DNA of 33,572 nt from Planotetraspora thailandica (lineage in GTDB: Bacteria; Actinomycetota; Actinomycetes; Streptosporangiales; Streptosporangiaceae). Positions 1-8,700 of this stretch are shown here, in pieces (the first letter of the stretch is position 1; every line of letters begins with the position of its first letter). The translations under genes were made by a program, and so were the position numbers. The notes beneath the pieces were generated by a model. That model was given only the letters and a program-made list of their open reading frames with translations, was not told where the DNA came from and did no database searches. The stretch covers positions 1-33,572 of the forward strand of contig NZ_BOOR01000058.1 in NCBI RefSeq assembly GCF_016863335.1, written 5' to 3'.

Positions 1-2
1 CT

Positions 3-158
3 CAACGATCTGGCCGAGGGCAGAGGTTAAAGATCAAGCTTAGAGCGCGTTTTGAAACTCGCCGTGGGGGTGCTTTAACGAGGGAGGAACTCCTGTTGAT
101 CCGGGGGCTGTCAAGCGACGCCCTGAAGGACCTCCTTGACCGCATCGACGCCGACTGA
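3..158 (+). CDS. C-terminal end of an unidentified protein (5' cut by window edge)
   Basis: The frame is open from the window edge to TGA at 156-158 and gives about 51 residues ending in LSSDALKDLLDRIDAD, an amphipathic acidic helix typical of a soluble protein's C-terminus. I do not recognise the family. The stretch around 30-60 is less GC-rich than the rest of the window, so the frame there may be accidental and only the last 20-25 codons coding. A GGAGGA at 84-89 stands 6 bases before a TTG at 96, but that start would give only a 20-residue peptide, so a longer gene entering from the left is preferred. A hairpin follows at 170-196. Confidence 0.3.
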   Translation, partial: QRSGRGQRLKIKLRARFETRRGGALTREELLLIRGLSSDALKDLLDRIDAD

Positions 159-169
159 CCGCGTCCGCA

Positions 170-196
170 CCGCCCGCGTGTGGAGCATGCGGGCGG
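170..196. terminator. Hairpin between convergent genes
   Basis: CCGCCCGC (170-177) pairs perfectly with GCGGGCGG (189-196) across an 11-base loop. It sits between the stop at 158 on the plus strand and the YCII gene stop at 218 on the minus strand. There is no U-tract, as is usual in high-GC actinobacteria, so terminator function is inferred from position. Confidence 0.45.
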
Positions 197-217
197 GGCG
201 GGGGTGGCCGTACGCCG

Positions 218-559
218 TCAGGCGAGCGGGTCGTACTGGAACGCCCGGACCTCCTGCGAGCAGCGGCAGGAGGCCGCGATCTTCTTCGCCCACTCCAGCG
301 CCGCCTCGCGGGAGGGCAGGTCCAGGATGGTGTACCCGCCGTTCAACTGCATGGTCTGCGGATAGGTGCCGTCCGTCACCGTGCCGTCACCGGCCACGAG
401 GACGGGGTCGACGTCTTCGTCTATCCCGCCGCCGAAGACGTACACGCCGGCATCCTTGGCCTCCTGGATGACCGCGTGGGAGTCGCGTACCACGTCAGGA
501 AAATCCTCGTCCGAGATCACCATGGCGGCGCTGGGGAAGGAGATGAGAAAGTGTGTCAT
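218..559 (-). CDS. YCII-related domain protein
   Basis: A 113-residue protein beginning MTHFLISFPSAAM, with the YCII (PF03795) layout: an N-terminal beta strand with bulky residues, a central GGGIDEDVDPVLV segment, then LNGGYTILDLPSREAALEWAKKIA. The last block matches the family's usual 'GGF.ii...s.eeA.ewA...P' signature. YCII proteins are small ferredoxin-like dimers; some are dehydrochlorinase-like, most have no known reaction. AGGA lies 7 bases before the ATG, supporting this start. In actinobacteria YCII genes often neighbour ECF sigma factors, but none is visible here: upstream of its start lies only a damaged 120-base stretch and then the transposase remnant. Confidence 0.85.
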   Translation of the reverse strand: MTHFLISFPSAAMVISDEDFPDVVRDSHAVIQEAKDAGVYVFGGGIDEDVDPVLVAGDGTVTDGTYPQTMQLNGGYTILDLPSREAALEWAKKIAASCRCSQEVRAFQYDPLA

Positions 560-599
560 CCCGCGATCCTGCCGTGCGCCGGTGACATCGTCGAGGTGT

Positions 600-1560
600 T
601 CCTCGATCAGCGCTTCCCGGCCTTCCCTGCGCGCCGGGCCAGAGGAGCGCGAGGTCCGTCGGTTCGCAGGAGTTCCTCATGCCAACTTCCTCTGTCTGCG
701 CATGCTTGTCATGTCCCGCTCACCGCGATCTGCTGCGCGGGGTCGTCAAGCACTACCGGCCATCGTCGGTCACCGACGCCCAGTGGACGCTGATCGAGCC
801 GCTGCTGCCCCAACCGGGGAACACCACCGGGGTGGGCGCGACGAGAAGTGGCCGCGCCGGCTGATCCTGGACGCGATCTTCTACGTCGTCCGCGGCGGGA
901 TCGCCTGGCAGCTGCCGGCCGGGTTCCCACCCGCCGACACCGTGTACGGGTTCTTCGCCCGCTGGGCCCGCGCGGGCGTCTGGCAGCGTCTGCACCACGC
1001 GGTCCGTGACCGGCTCCGCGCCCGGCTCAGCCGAGACTCGCGCCCGACTGCGGCGATCATCGACTCGCAATCGGTCCAGGGGCCGACCTGGTCCACCGGG
1101 CCACCTGCGGGTACGACGCGGAAAGAAAACCAACGGCCGCAAACGGCACATCGCCGTCGACAGCAACGGGCTTCTGCTCGCCGTGGTCGTGACCGTCGCA
1201 TCGCTCCAGGACCGTGACGGCGCGTTCCGGATCATCGCCGCGCTCAGCGAGAGCTTCTCCACGGTCCGGCACATCTGGGCAGACGACGGATACGCCAGCC
1301 GGTTCGTCACCTGGTGCAAGACCCAGCTCGACCTCGTGATCGAGATTGTCAAACGTGCCGACGATACCCGCGGATTCCAGCTCCTCCACCGCCGCTGGGT
1401 CGTGGAACGCACCTTCGGGTGGATCATCAAACACCGCCGGCTCGTCCGCAACTACGAAACCCGCCCCGACCACCACGAAGCCCTCGTCCACATCGCGATG
1501 ACCATGACCATGCCCGGACGGATCCCGGCGCGAAGCGCACTGTGCTCAAGGAGCAGCGCG
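600..1560 (+). mobile_element. IS5-family insertion sequence remnant (approximate bounds)
   Basis: The element is recognised only from its transposase pseudogene. I searched by eye for matching terminal inverted repeats between about 560-700 and 1530-1565 and for a flanking target duplication, and found neither. The left flank interrupts whatever preceded the YCII gene. The right end lies only about 20 bases from the phosphopantetheinyl transferase stop at 1564. The bounds given are therefore estimates. Confidence 0.5.
679..1545 (+). pseudogene. IS5-family transposase, frameshifted
   Basis: Three reading frames must be joined to rebuild a typical actinobacterial IS5-family DDE transposase with an N-terminal DUF4096 region. 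The pieces in order are VVKHYRPSSVTDAQW...IEPLLPQ (to about 830), GGRDEKWPRRLILDAIFYV...IIDSQSVQ (to about 1079), a short ADLVHRATCGYDA piece (1083-1120), then KKTNGRKRHIAVDSNG...VVERTFGWIIKHRR to about 1540. The DDE residues are visible in AIIDSQSV, WADDGYA and VVERTFGW. Each switch is explained by one missing base, next to G-runs at 829-836, 1079-1082 and 1120-1121. An Arg codon also seems lost in GIAWQLP (family GIAWRQLP). The original stop is absent and the frame runs on into the neighbour. The start at 679 is uncertain because the family usually begins nearer VKHYRPS. Confidence 0.85.
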
Positions 1561-1563
1561 ACG

Positions 1564-2202
1564 CTAACGGGGCAGCACGACAGCGGTGGCCACGAGGCCG
1601 TCCGAGGCGATCCACCGGCCGGTCAGCCGGTCGGTACCCATCCGCGGATCGCTGATCGACAACGTGGCCGTGAACTCGCCCGACGGATCGATGTCCACCG
1701 AGGCCTCCGTGAAGTCGAGCCAACGCCCGGTGAGGGGGAACCAGGTCTTGTAAATCGACTCCTTGGCACTGAAAAGGATCTTGTCCCAGTCCACCGAACC
1801 GTCGCCGAGGCGCCGCAGCGCGGCGATCTCCTCCGGTGAGGCGACCATGTCGAGCACGTCGGCGGGAAGGGGCCCGTACGGCTCGGCGTCGATGCCGAGC
1901 GAGAGCACGTCCCGCTTGGATGTCACGGCGGCGGCGCGATAGCCGTCACAGTGTGTGATGCTGCCGATTGTGCCGGACGGCCACAGGGGAGCACCGCCAT
2001 CGCCTCGGAGGATCGGGCCGGGAGGCACTCCCAACAGTCCGAGCGCCCGTCGCGCGCAGTGCCGTCCCGTGGTGAACTCCCGGCGGCGCTTGGCGACCGC
2101 GCGGGCGACGAGCGTCTCCTCCTCGGGGAACAACGTGGCGCCGGGCACGTCGCCGAACTGCTCGGCGCTCACGACCCGTTCAGGCAGGATCCTCTCGATC
2201 AC
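1564..2202 (-). CDS. 4'-phosphopantetheinyl transferase (Sfp/EntD type)
   Basis: It transfers 4'-phosphopantetheine from CoA to a conserved Ser of carrier proteins, activating polyketide, peptide or siderophore synthases. The 212-residue product has the family motifs in order: TGRHCARRAL (45-54), SITHCDGY (81-88, SxSH-like), GIDAEP (103-108, with D105 and E107 as Mg ligands) and FSAKESIYK (144-152, the KE.xxK motif). The EntD-like N-terminus with RREF..GR fits the enterobactin/broad-range subgroup. GTG at 2202 is chosen because it overlaps the upstream metallophosphoesterase stop in a GTGA arrangement, implying translational coupling; an in-frame ATG at 2262 would lie inside that gene. The carrier protein targets are outside this window. 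The transposase remnant lies immediately beyond its stop. Confidence 0.92.
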   Translation of the reverse strand: MIERILPERVVSAEQFGDVPGATLFPEEETLVARAVAKRRREFTTGRHCARRALGLLGVPPGPILRGDGGAPLWPSGTIGSITHCDGYRAAAVTSKRDVLSLGIDAEPYGPLPADVLDMVASPEEIAALRRLGDGSVDWDKILFSAKESIYKTWFPLTGRWLDFTEASVDIDPSGEFTATLSISDPRMGTDRLTGRWIASDGLVATAVVLPR

Positions 2203-3029
2203 GACGCGGCCCCCGGGATCACGAGACGGGGACGCGAGGGTCCCGCTTCGCGGATGCGCCACTCCCGCGGGTAGCCCAGGGAGACCTCCTCGAACCGCAC
2301 CCCGTCATGCCAGGTAGTCCGGGGGATGTGGAGGTGCCCGTACACCACCGCGGCCGCGCGGAAGCGGATGTGCCAGTCGGCGGTCCGCTCGGTCCCGCAC
2401 CACAGGGCGAACTCGGGATGGCGCAGCACCCGCGTCGGCTCGCGCACGAGGGGGAAGTGGTTGACGAGCACGGTCGGCAGCCCGGTCGCGGTCAGGCGGC
2501 GCTCGGTCGCCTCCACCCGGGCGTGGCACCAGGCTTCACGCGTCGGGTACGGGTCGGGGTGCAGCACGAACTCGTCGGAGCACACGACCCCGGTCCCGTA
2601 CGCATACTCGAGAGCCTCCTCCTTGGTGGCCGTGCCGGCCGGGCGGAAGCTGTAGTCGTAGAGCACGAACAGGGGCGCGACGGCGACGGGGCCGTCCGGG
2701 CCGGTCCAGATCGGGTACGGATCCTCCGGCGTGGCCACCCCGAGATTCCGGCAGATGCGGACGAGGTGGTCGTACCGGTGCTGCCCACGCAGGGTCACCG
2801 AGTCGTGCGCCGTGGTCCACAGTTCGTGGTTGCCCGGCGCCCAGATGACCTTGGCGTACCGGTCGGCGAGGGTGCCGAGCGCCCATTCCACGTCCGCGGG
2901 CGTCTCGGCCACGTCTCCGGCCACGATGAGCCAGTCGTCGCCGGTCTCCGGGTGCATCCCGGCGACGATCTCCCGGTTCTCGGGGTAGCCGATGTGCAGG
3001 TCGCTGATGCCGTACAGCGCCGGGGTCAT
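2199..3029 (-). CDS. Calcineurin-like metallophosphoesterase
   Basis: A 276-residue cytoplasmic enzyme of the binuclear-metal phosphoesterase superfamily. Metal-binding blocks appear in order: SDLHIGY (9-15; D-x-H), VAGDV (36-40; GD), APGNHELW (64-71; GNHE), VNHFPL (H) and the C-terminal YGHLHIP (GHxH). The substrate cannot be read from sequence. ATG 3029 is chosen because it immediately precedes the first phosphoesterase motif; an in-frame start at 3086 would add 19 low-complexity residues overlapping the upstream gene. The 3' end overlaps the phosphopantetheinyl transferase start by 4 bases. Such coupling hints at shared use, perhaps in 3',5'-ADP or phosphopantetheine turnover, but that is inference. 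Confidence 0.88.
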   Translation of the reverse strand: MTPALYGISDLHIGYPENREIVAGMHPETGDDWLIVAGDVAETPADVEWALGTLADRYAKVIWAPGNHELWTTAHDSVTLRGQHRYDHLVRICRNLGVATPEDPYPIWTGPDGPVAVAPLFVLYDYSFRPAGTATKEEALEYAYGTGVVCSDEFVLHPDPYPTREAWCHARVEATERRLTATGLPTVLVNHFPLVREPTRVLRHPEFALWCGTERTADWHIRFRAAAVVYGHLHIPRTTWHDGVRFEEVSLGYPREWRIREAGPSRPRLVIPGAAS

Positions 3030-3048
3030 CGGCGAGCCGGAGCGGCGG

Positions 3049-3342
3049 TCACGAGGCGTCGTCCTGCCAGGTGACGACCAGCTCACGCCGCTGGCCGAAC
3101 CGTTCGAGGTGACGGCCGAGCACGTCCTTCACGACCTCCAGCGATTCGGCGTCCGCGGCGATGGCCCGCATGACCAGACGGTCGGCCTCGGGGGTGAGCA
3201 CTCCCTCCCCGGCGGGGAGAGTCAGGCGGTGCCCGTCGCCGGGCAGGTCCTCCACCTCGACCCTGCGGCCGAGGTGGGAGGCGAGCTGCTTGGCATACCG
3301 AGCGGCGGCATCCGTGGCGACATATGCGGTCGAACTGGGCAT
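3049..3342 (-). CDS. DUF2218 family protein
   Basis: A 97-residue protein beginning MPSSTAYVATDAAARYAKQLASHLGRR. The pattern 'a.a.t..A.rY..QL..H...' followed by a beta-rich core and a C-terminal FGQRRELVVTWQ matches DUF2218 (COG3553), a small family of unknown function often found near siderophore uptake and transporter genes. AGGAGG about 8 bases upstream supports the ATG. It ends 19 bases before the metallophosphoesterase start on the same strand and follows the MFS gene by 87 bases, so MFS-DUF2218-phosphoesterase-phosphopantetheinyl transferase may be one transcript. Together with the EntD-like transferase this gives a weak hint of an iron or siderophore link. Confidence 0.8.
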   Translation of the reverse strand: MPSSTAYVATDAAARYAKQLASHLGRRVEVEDLPGDGHRLTLPAGEGVLTPEADRLVMRAIAADAESLEVVKDVLGRHLERFGQRRELVVTWQDDAS

Positions 3343-3429
3343 GGCTCCCAGCCTCCTACGATCACGCCCTCAAGGGCAGAGAATTCACGTCGGCCATAGG
3401 ACAAACTCGGTGAGGCGAATATTTCCGTG

Positions 3430-4674
3430 CTAACGACGGCGAAGCGTCGCCGCCGACACCGCGGCGCCGGCCGACAGCAGTACGGCGAAGCCGGTGATCG
3501 CGGCTTGGAGGCCGAGGGACTCGGCGGCCACGCTGAGCAGGATGACCGGGACGCCCATCCCGAAGTAGGCGATGACGAAGAACACGGCCAGCACGCCGGC
3601 CCGCGAGGCGGGCGCGGCGACGCTCGCGGCCTGGCCGACGCTGGACTTGAACAGCAGGCCCGCTCCGGCCCCCGCGGCGGCGGACGCGACGAGGTAGAGC
3701 CACAAGGAGGGGTGGGACAACGACAGGGCCACCAGCCCCAGGCCGATGGGGAAGATCGGCAGCCCCACCGCGAGCAGGTGGCGCGGGCGAGCACCTCCCA
3801 TCGCGAGCTGGCCTGCCGCCGCCGCGCCGAACGTGACGAAGCCCGCCACGCCGGCGACCAGGGGAGAGTCGATGCCGAGCCGGCCGCGGATCATGATCGA
3901 GCCGAGTGAGGAGAACAGGCCGAGTGCGGCGAACGCGAAGAACGCGATGCCGCTTGCCCCGGCGAAGGTGCGCCGGCCGCCCGGCAGCAGGGCGAACCGC
4001 GCGGGCCGCACGCGGGTCCGGGAGCCGGAGTCCACGGTCTCGGGGCTCAGCAGCACCAGTACCAGGAAGACCGCCATGACGACTCCGAAGGCCGCCTGGG
4101 TGGAGATCAGCGGTTGGGGGGCCCATTCGGCGATGACGCCGGCCACCAGCGGCCCGAGCGCGAGGCCGCCGAGGTTGGCGGCGGCGGCCACGATCCCCGG
4201 GACCCCGGAGGCGTGGCGGTCGGGGTGGGCCGCGCCGTACAGGTCCGCGATGTAGGTGGTGGCCGTCGAGGCCATCAGGCCGATTCCGACGCCGGTGAGG
4301 ATGCGCCCGACGATGAGGCCGGCCAGGTGCGGCCAGGCGATGAGCACGACCGACGCGGCGATGGCGACCGTCAGCGCCGACACGATGACGCGGCGGCGGC
4401 CGTGCACGTCGGACAGGTGGCCGAGGCCGAGGAAACTCACCGCGGTGCCCACGACGAGCAATCCGAACGCCACGGTCACCGTCGTCGGGCCGAAACCGTC
4501 ACGGGCGGCGTAGAGCGGCCACAGCGGGGTGGGGCCGGTGCCGAACCCCATCTGCACGGCGAAAGCCCCGGCGGCGAACCAGAATGCGGTGCGATGAGCG
4601 GCACGACGGCCGGAGCGGCTAGGGGACGCCACACCGGGGGCGACCTTCCGGTCGGCGGGGGAGAGAGCGGGCAC
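3430..4674 (-). CDS. MFS transporter, probable drug exporter
   Basis: A 414-residue polytopic membrane protein with about 12 hydrophobic segments. The MFS signature is seen after the second helix as GHLSDVHGRRRVIV (the G-x-LaD-r-x-GrR motif A), and LIVGRILTGVGIGL resembles motif B. The C-terminal half carries a second cluster of six helices. The substrate is unknown; the layout of a LysR regulator divergent from an MFS gene is common for small-molecule or drug exporters. The start is GTG at 4674. The N-terminus of about 25 residues is polar and Arg-rich before the first helix (AFWFAAGAFAVQMGF). It is the promoter-proximal gene of the minus-strand chain reaching the phosphopantetheinyl transferase. 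Confidence 0.88.
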   Translation of the reverse strand: MPALSPADRKVAPGVASPSRSGRRAAHRTAFWFAAGAFAVQMGFGTGPTPLWPLYAARDGFGPTTVTVAFGLLVVGTAVSFLGLGHLSDVHGRRRVIVSALTVAIAASVVLIAWPHLAGLIVGRILTGVGIGLMASTATTYIADLYGAAHPDRHASGVPGIVAAAANLGGLALGPLVAGVIAEWAPQPLISTQAAFGVVMAVFLVLVLLSPETVDSGSRTRVRPARFALLPGGRRTFAGASGIAFFAFAALGLFSSLGSIMIRGRLGIDSPLVAGVAGFVTFGAAAAGQLAMGGARPRHLLAVGLPIFPIGLGLVALSLSHPSLWLYLVASAAAGAGAGLLFKSSVGQAASVAAPASRAGVLAVFFVIAYFGMGVPVILLSVAAESLGLQAAITGFAVLLSAGAAVSAATLRRR

Positions 4675-4789
4675 GGGCCCATCCGATCACTTGATCCTCT
4701 TTTGTACCCCACCAGGGTGGCGTCCGGACGGCGATCGCGTCCAACGACTGTTCGTGCTGGGGTCCATCGGCGATCGTGATACTTGTCCT
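4675..4789. promoter_or_regulatory. Divergent promoter region, MFS/LysR, with candidate operator
   Basis: The 115 bases between the divergent MFS and LysR starts contain the palindrome GATCACTTGATC at 4685-4696 (arms GATCA/TGATC), close to the MFS start. This is a candidate LysR site. On the LysR side, GATACT at 4778-4783 ends 6 bases before the ATG and no Shine-Dalgarno is seen, which fits a leaderless transcript beginning at the A of the start codon. No convincing -35 box was found. Confidence 0.4.
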
Positions 4790-5710
4790 ATGGAGCTGCG
4801 TCATCTGGAGTACTTCGTCGCGGTCGCGGAGGAGCTCAACTTCACCCGTGCCTCGCGCCGCCTGCACGTCGTGCAGTCGGGGGTGTCGGCCGCCATCCGG
4901 TCGCTGGAGCGCGAGATGGGGGTCACCCTGTTCGACCGGAACTCCCAGCGGGTGGCGTTGTCCGACGCGGGCATCGCGCTGCTCCCCGAGGCACGGGCCA
5001 CCCTCGACGCCGCCCGGGCTGCCCGCGAGGCGGTGCAGGCCGTCGGCGAGGGGCTGCGGGGCACGGTGAACATCGGCACCATGACCTCCGTCCCGCTCGT
5101 CGACATGCCGGGCCTGCTCGGCCACTTTCACGCCGACCATCCCAAGGTGACGATCCGGATCCGCGTCGCGCCCAGCGGGTCGGCAGGCCTGGCGGAGGCG
5201 CTGGGCAGCGGAGAGCTCGACGTGGCGTTCCTGTCCCTGCCCGGACCGCCGTCGTCGGCGATCGAGGTGCGGCCGCTCGCGGCGGTCCCGCTCGTGCTCG
5301 TGGTGCGCGCCGACCACCCGCTCGCGGGCGAGCGCCGCGTTCCGCTCGCCCGGCTCGCCGACGAGGCGTTCATCGACTTCCCGCCCGGCTACGGCAACCG
5401 CGGCGTCGTCGACCGCGCGTTCGCGGCCGCAGGGGTGGAGCGCCGCGTCACCGTCGAGGTCGCCGACATCGCCACAGGTTCGGCGTTCGTACGGCACGGC
5501 CTGGGCATCGCGTTCCTCCCCGCCTTCGTCGCGCCGACGGGCGGCGACCCGGAGTCATGCGACCTCGCGGTGCTCGAGGCATCGGATACCACGCTGACCT
5601 GGTCGTTGTCGGTGGCGACCGCCGCCACCCGCAAGCCGAGCGCGGCCGTCCGCGCACTGCTCGACCTGGTGGACGAGCACGTGCGCGAGGCGGCCGCGCC
5701 AGACATGTGA
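4790..5710 (+). CDS. LysR-family transcriptional regulator
   Basis: A 306-residue DNA-binding regulator. The N-terminal winged helix-turn-helix is classic: MELRHLEYFVAVAEELNF, ASRRLHVVQSGVSAAIRSLE, LFDRNSQRVALSDAG. An effector-binding periplasmic-binding-protein-like domain follows, from about residue 90 (GTVNIGTM) to 295. The start at 4790 is fixed by the canonical MELRHLxYF opening; an earlier in-frame start at 4691 would add unrelated residues. The gene is divergent from the MFS exporter, which it probably controls. There is no ribosome binding site and a -10-like GATACT sits at leaderless spacing. The gene converges on the RND pump with only 20 bases between stops. Confidence 0.92.
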   Translation: MELRHLEYFVAVAEELNFTRASRRLHVVQSGVSAAIRSLEREMGVTLFDRNSQRVALSDAGIALLPEARATLDAARAAREAVQAVGEGLRGTVNIGTMTSVPLVDMPGLLGHFHADHPKVTIRIRVAPSGSAGLAEALGSGELDVAFLSLPGPPSSAIEVRPLAAVPLVLVVRADHPLAGERRVPLARLADEAFIDFPPGYGNRGVVDRAFAAAGVERRVTVEVADIATGSAFVRHGLGIAFLPAFVAPTGGDPESCDLAVLEASDTTLTWSLSVATAATRKPSAAVRALLDLVDEHVREAAAPDM

Positions 5711-5724
5711 GCCGGACATGTGAG
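5702..5724 (+). repeat. Short tandem duplication at the LysR stop
   Basis: GACATGTGAG occurs at 5702-5711 and again at 5715-5724, apparently a 13-base tandem duplication (GACATGTGAGCCG) spanning the LysR stop codon. It lies in the gap to the convergent RND gene and may be a replication-slippage scar. Function is not evident. Confidence 0.5.
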
Positions 5725-5730
5725 AAACGG

Positions 5731-8700
5731 TCAGCGCACTCCCGCCGGCTCGGGGGCACGCCCGGCGGCCACCGGTACGGCACGGCGGAGCCGGCGCTTC
5801 TCCTTCCTGTTCTCGACCATGGTGTAGAGCGTGGGCACCAGGACGAGCGTGAGCAGCGTCGAGCTGACCAGCCCGCCGATCACCACGATGGCGAGGGGCT
5901 TGGAGATGAAGCCTCCGCCGCCGGTGATGCCCAGGGCCATCGGCAGCAGCGCGAAGATCGTCGCCAGGGCGGTCATGAGGATGGGGCGCAGCCTCCTCCT
6001 GCCGCCTTCGACCACGGCCTCGTGGAGAGGCATGCCCTGGTCGCGATACTGGTTGATCAGGTCCAGCAGCACGATGGCGTTGGTGACCACGATGCCGACG
6101 AGCATCAGCAGGCCGATCATCGCGGCCAGGCCGAGCGACGTGCCCGTGATCAGAAGCAGCCCGAGGGCTCCGGTCGCGGCGAACGGGATCGAGACCAGCA
6201 GCACCAGCGGCTGGATGATGCTTCGGAAGGTCGCCACCATGATCAGGAACACCAGGGCGACGGCGGCCGCGAGGGCCAGGCCGAGGTTGCCGAACGCCTC
6301 CTGCTGATCGGCGCTGACGCCCCCGATCGTGTAGGTGGCGCCCGCCGGGAGCTTGAGCGCGTCCAGCCGCTTCTTCAGGTCGGTGGTCGTCGCCCCCAGG
6401 TCCGAGCCCGACGCCTTGCCGGAGACGGTCGCGCTGCGCTTCCCGTCGATGCGGGTGAGCTGCACGGGCCCGTCGACCTGGCGGACCGTCGCCACGTCGC
6501 CCACGGTCACGTTCGGGGCGAGCTTGAGGTCGCGCAACCCGCCGACCGTCCCGGAAACGCCGGCGGGGCGCACGATCACGGCGGCGTTCGCCCCGTCGAG
6601 GGTCAGCTGCGTCACCGTGCTGCCGCGCAGCGCCTGCGTCACGGCCTGGCCGATCCCGACCTCCGTGAGCCCGTGGCGGGCGGCCTTCTGGCGGTCGACC
6701 GTCACCTCCACACGGGGGGAGGTGTCGGCGACGGTCGTGGTCACCTCGTTCACGCCGGGGACGGCGGCCATGGCCTGCTGCACCTGCTTGGCCGCGGCTG
6801 ACAGGGTGCCGAGCTCGGCCGCCTGCACGTCGACCTCGAGATCGTTGCCGCCGAGGCCGCCCGACTGGCCGACCTGGATCTCGCCGACGCCGGGCAGTTT
6901 GCCGATGCGCTCACGCAGGGAGTCCTGCACCGCGGTGACGTCGCTGCCGTCATTGAGCGTGAGGGAGAATCCGGCACGCGCGGCGCCGCCTCCTCCGGCG
7001 TTGGCGCCCGGGCTGACGTTGTTCCGCCCGCCCACCGTGACCTGGTAGGACTCGACCTCCTTCGTCGCGGCCACGACCTGTTCGACCTGCTTGGCCTTGG
7101 CGTCCGCGGCCTCCAGCGACGTGCCGACCGGCAGGGTCTGGGTGATGTTGACCGTGTTCTGGCCGGTTCCGTCGATGAAGCTCGTGTGCAGTCTGGGCAC
7201 CAGCGCGAGCGTGATCACGAACACCACCAGCGCGGCGGCCACGGTCCTGAACCGGTGCCGGGTGGCCCATTCGATCACGGGGACGTAGGCCCGCTGGAGG
7301 AGTCCCTGCCGTTCCCGCTCCTCCGCCCGGCGCCTGACGGCCTCGGCGTCCCCGCCCTGAGGGGCCTTCACGAACCAGTACGCCAGCACCGGCACCATGG
7401 TCAGCGACACCAGCAGCGAGGCCAGCAGGGCGACCGTCACGGTGACGGCGAACGGGCTGAACAGCTCACCGACCAGGCCGCCGGTGAAGGAGATCGGCAG
7501 GAAGACCGCGACCGTGGTCAGCGTCGAGGCGGTCACGGCGCCCGCCACCTCGCGCACCGCCCCCTCGATCGCCCGCCGTTTGGCCTCGCCGTACGACAGG
7601 TGGCGCTTGATGTTCTCCAGCACCACGATCGAGTCGTCGACGACGCGGCCGATCGCGATGGTGAGCGCGCCGAGCGTCAGCATGTTGAGCGAGTAGTCGC
7701 GGCCCCACAGGGCGATCAGCGCGATCACCACCGACAGGGGGATCGACAGGGCGGTCACGATCGTCGAGCGGATCGACAGCAGGAAGACGAGGATGACCAG
7801 GACCGCCATGACGAGGCCGAGCAGGCCCTCGGTGGTGAGGCTCTCGATGGCCTGGCGCACGGCGGGCGCCTGGTCGAAGACCACGGTCAGCTGGGCGTCG
7901 CCGCCGAGCGCTTTGGTCAGCTCGGGCAGCTTGGCGCGGACGGCGTCGGAGATCGACACCGCGTTCCCGCCGGACTTCATCGTGATCGACACGGCGAGGC
8001 TGGGCTTGCCGTTCGTCCTGGTCAGCGTGGAGGAGTCGGCCAGGCCGAGCTCGACGTCGGCGACGTCGCCGAGCCGCACGGGCTTGGGGGCGGCGCCGAG
8101 CTGTACGGCCCCGGCGCCGGCCGCCGGGGGCACCTGCGGGGTGAGGTAGAGGTTCTTCAGGTCGTCGACAGAGGTGAAGCCGGTGCCCACCTGCACGGTG
8201 AGCGTCTTGTCCGCCGAGGTGACCGTTCCCGCGGGCGTGGGGACGCCGGCGGCCTGGATGGCGCCGGCGACGGCCGCGGCGTTGAGGCCCCGCGCGGCCA
8301 GCTTCTTCGCGTCGGGCGTGATGGTGACGACCTGGTCGCGGGCTCCGCTGACGGTCACGTCCCTGACGCCGTCGATGCCGCTCAGCGCCGGCACCGCCTG
8401 GGCGTTGAGCGCGGCGGCGAATTTCCGCTGGTCGCCGTCGGAGCTCGCGGCGATCTGGACGACGGGCAGGTCGTCGGTGCTGCCCGCGGACACCCTGGGC
8501 TCGACTCCGGGAGGGAGCTGGCCGGAGACGCGGGAGATCGCCTGCTGGATCTGGGCCTGCGCGGCGTCGATGTCGGTGCCGAAGTCGAACTGCACGCCGA
8601 CCGTGCCGCCGGACTCCCGGGAGATGGAGGTGACCCCGAGGACCCCGGGCAGACCCCGGACGGCCCCCTCCAGCGGCATCGTCACCTGTGACTCGACGAT

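Noticed and set aside
96-158. 20-codon gene starting at TTG 96 with GGAGGA upstream
   Set aside because: The frame is open further upstream and the product would be too short to judge; a C-terminal fragment of a gene cut by the window edge is simpler.
495-680. Possible minus-strand gene before the YCII gene
   Set aside because: The frame lacks recognisable motifs. A different frame reads EALIEEHLDDVTGARQDRG just before the YCII ATG, which could be the end of a lost upstream gene, but it has a stop a short distance upstream and no start.
4783-6801. Very long plus-strand frame across LysR and into the RND gene
   Set aside because: It is out of frame with LysR and antisense to the RND pump, and its composition is Arg/Gly-rich as expected of a high-GC shadow frame.
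7186-8691. 500-codon plus-strand frame opposite the RND gene
   Set aside because: The RND protein is recognisable along its whole length on the other strand; the frame is rich in H, G, R and D as typical antisense translation.
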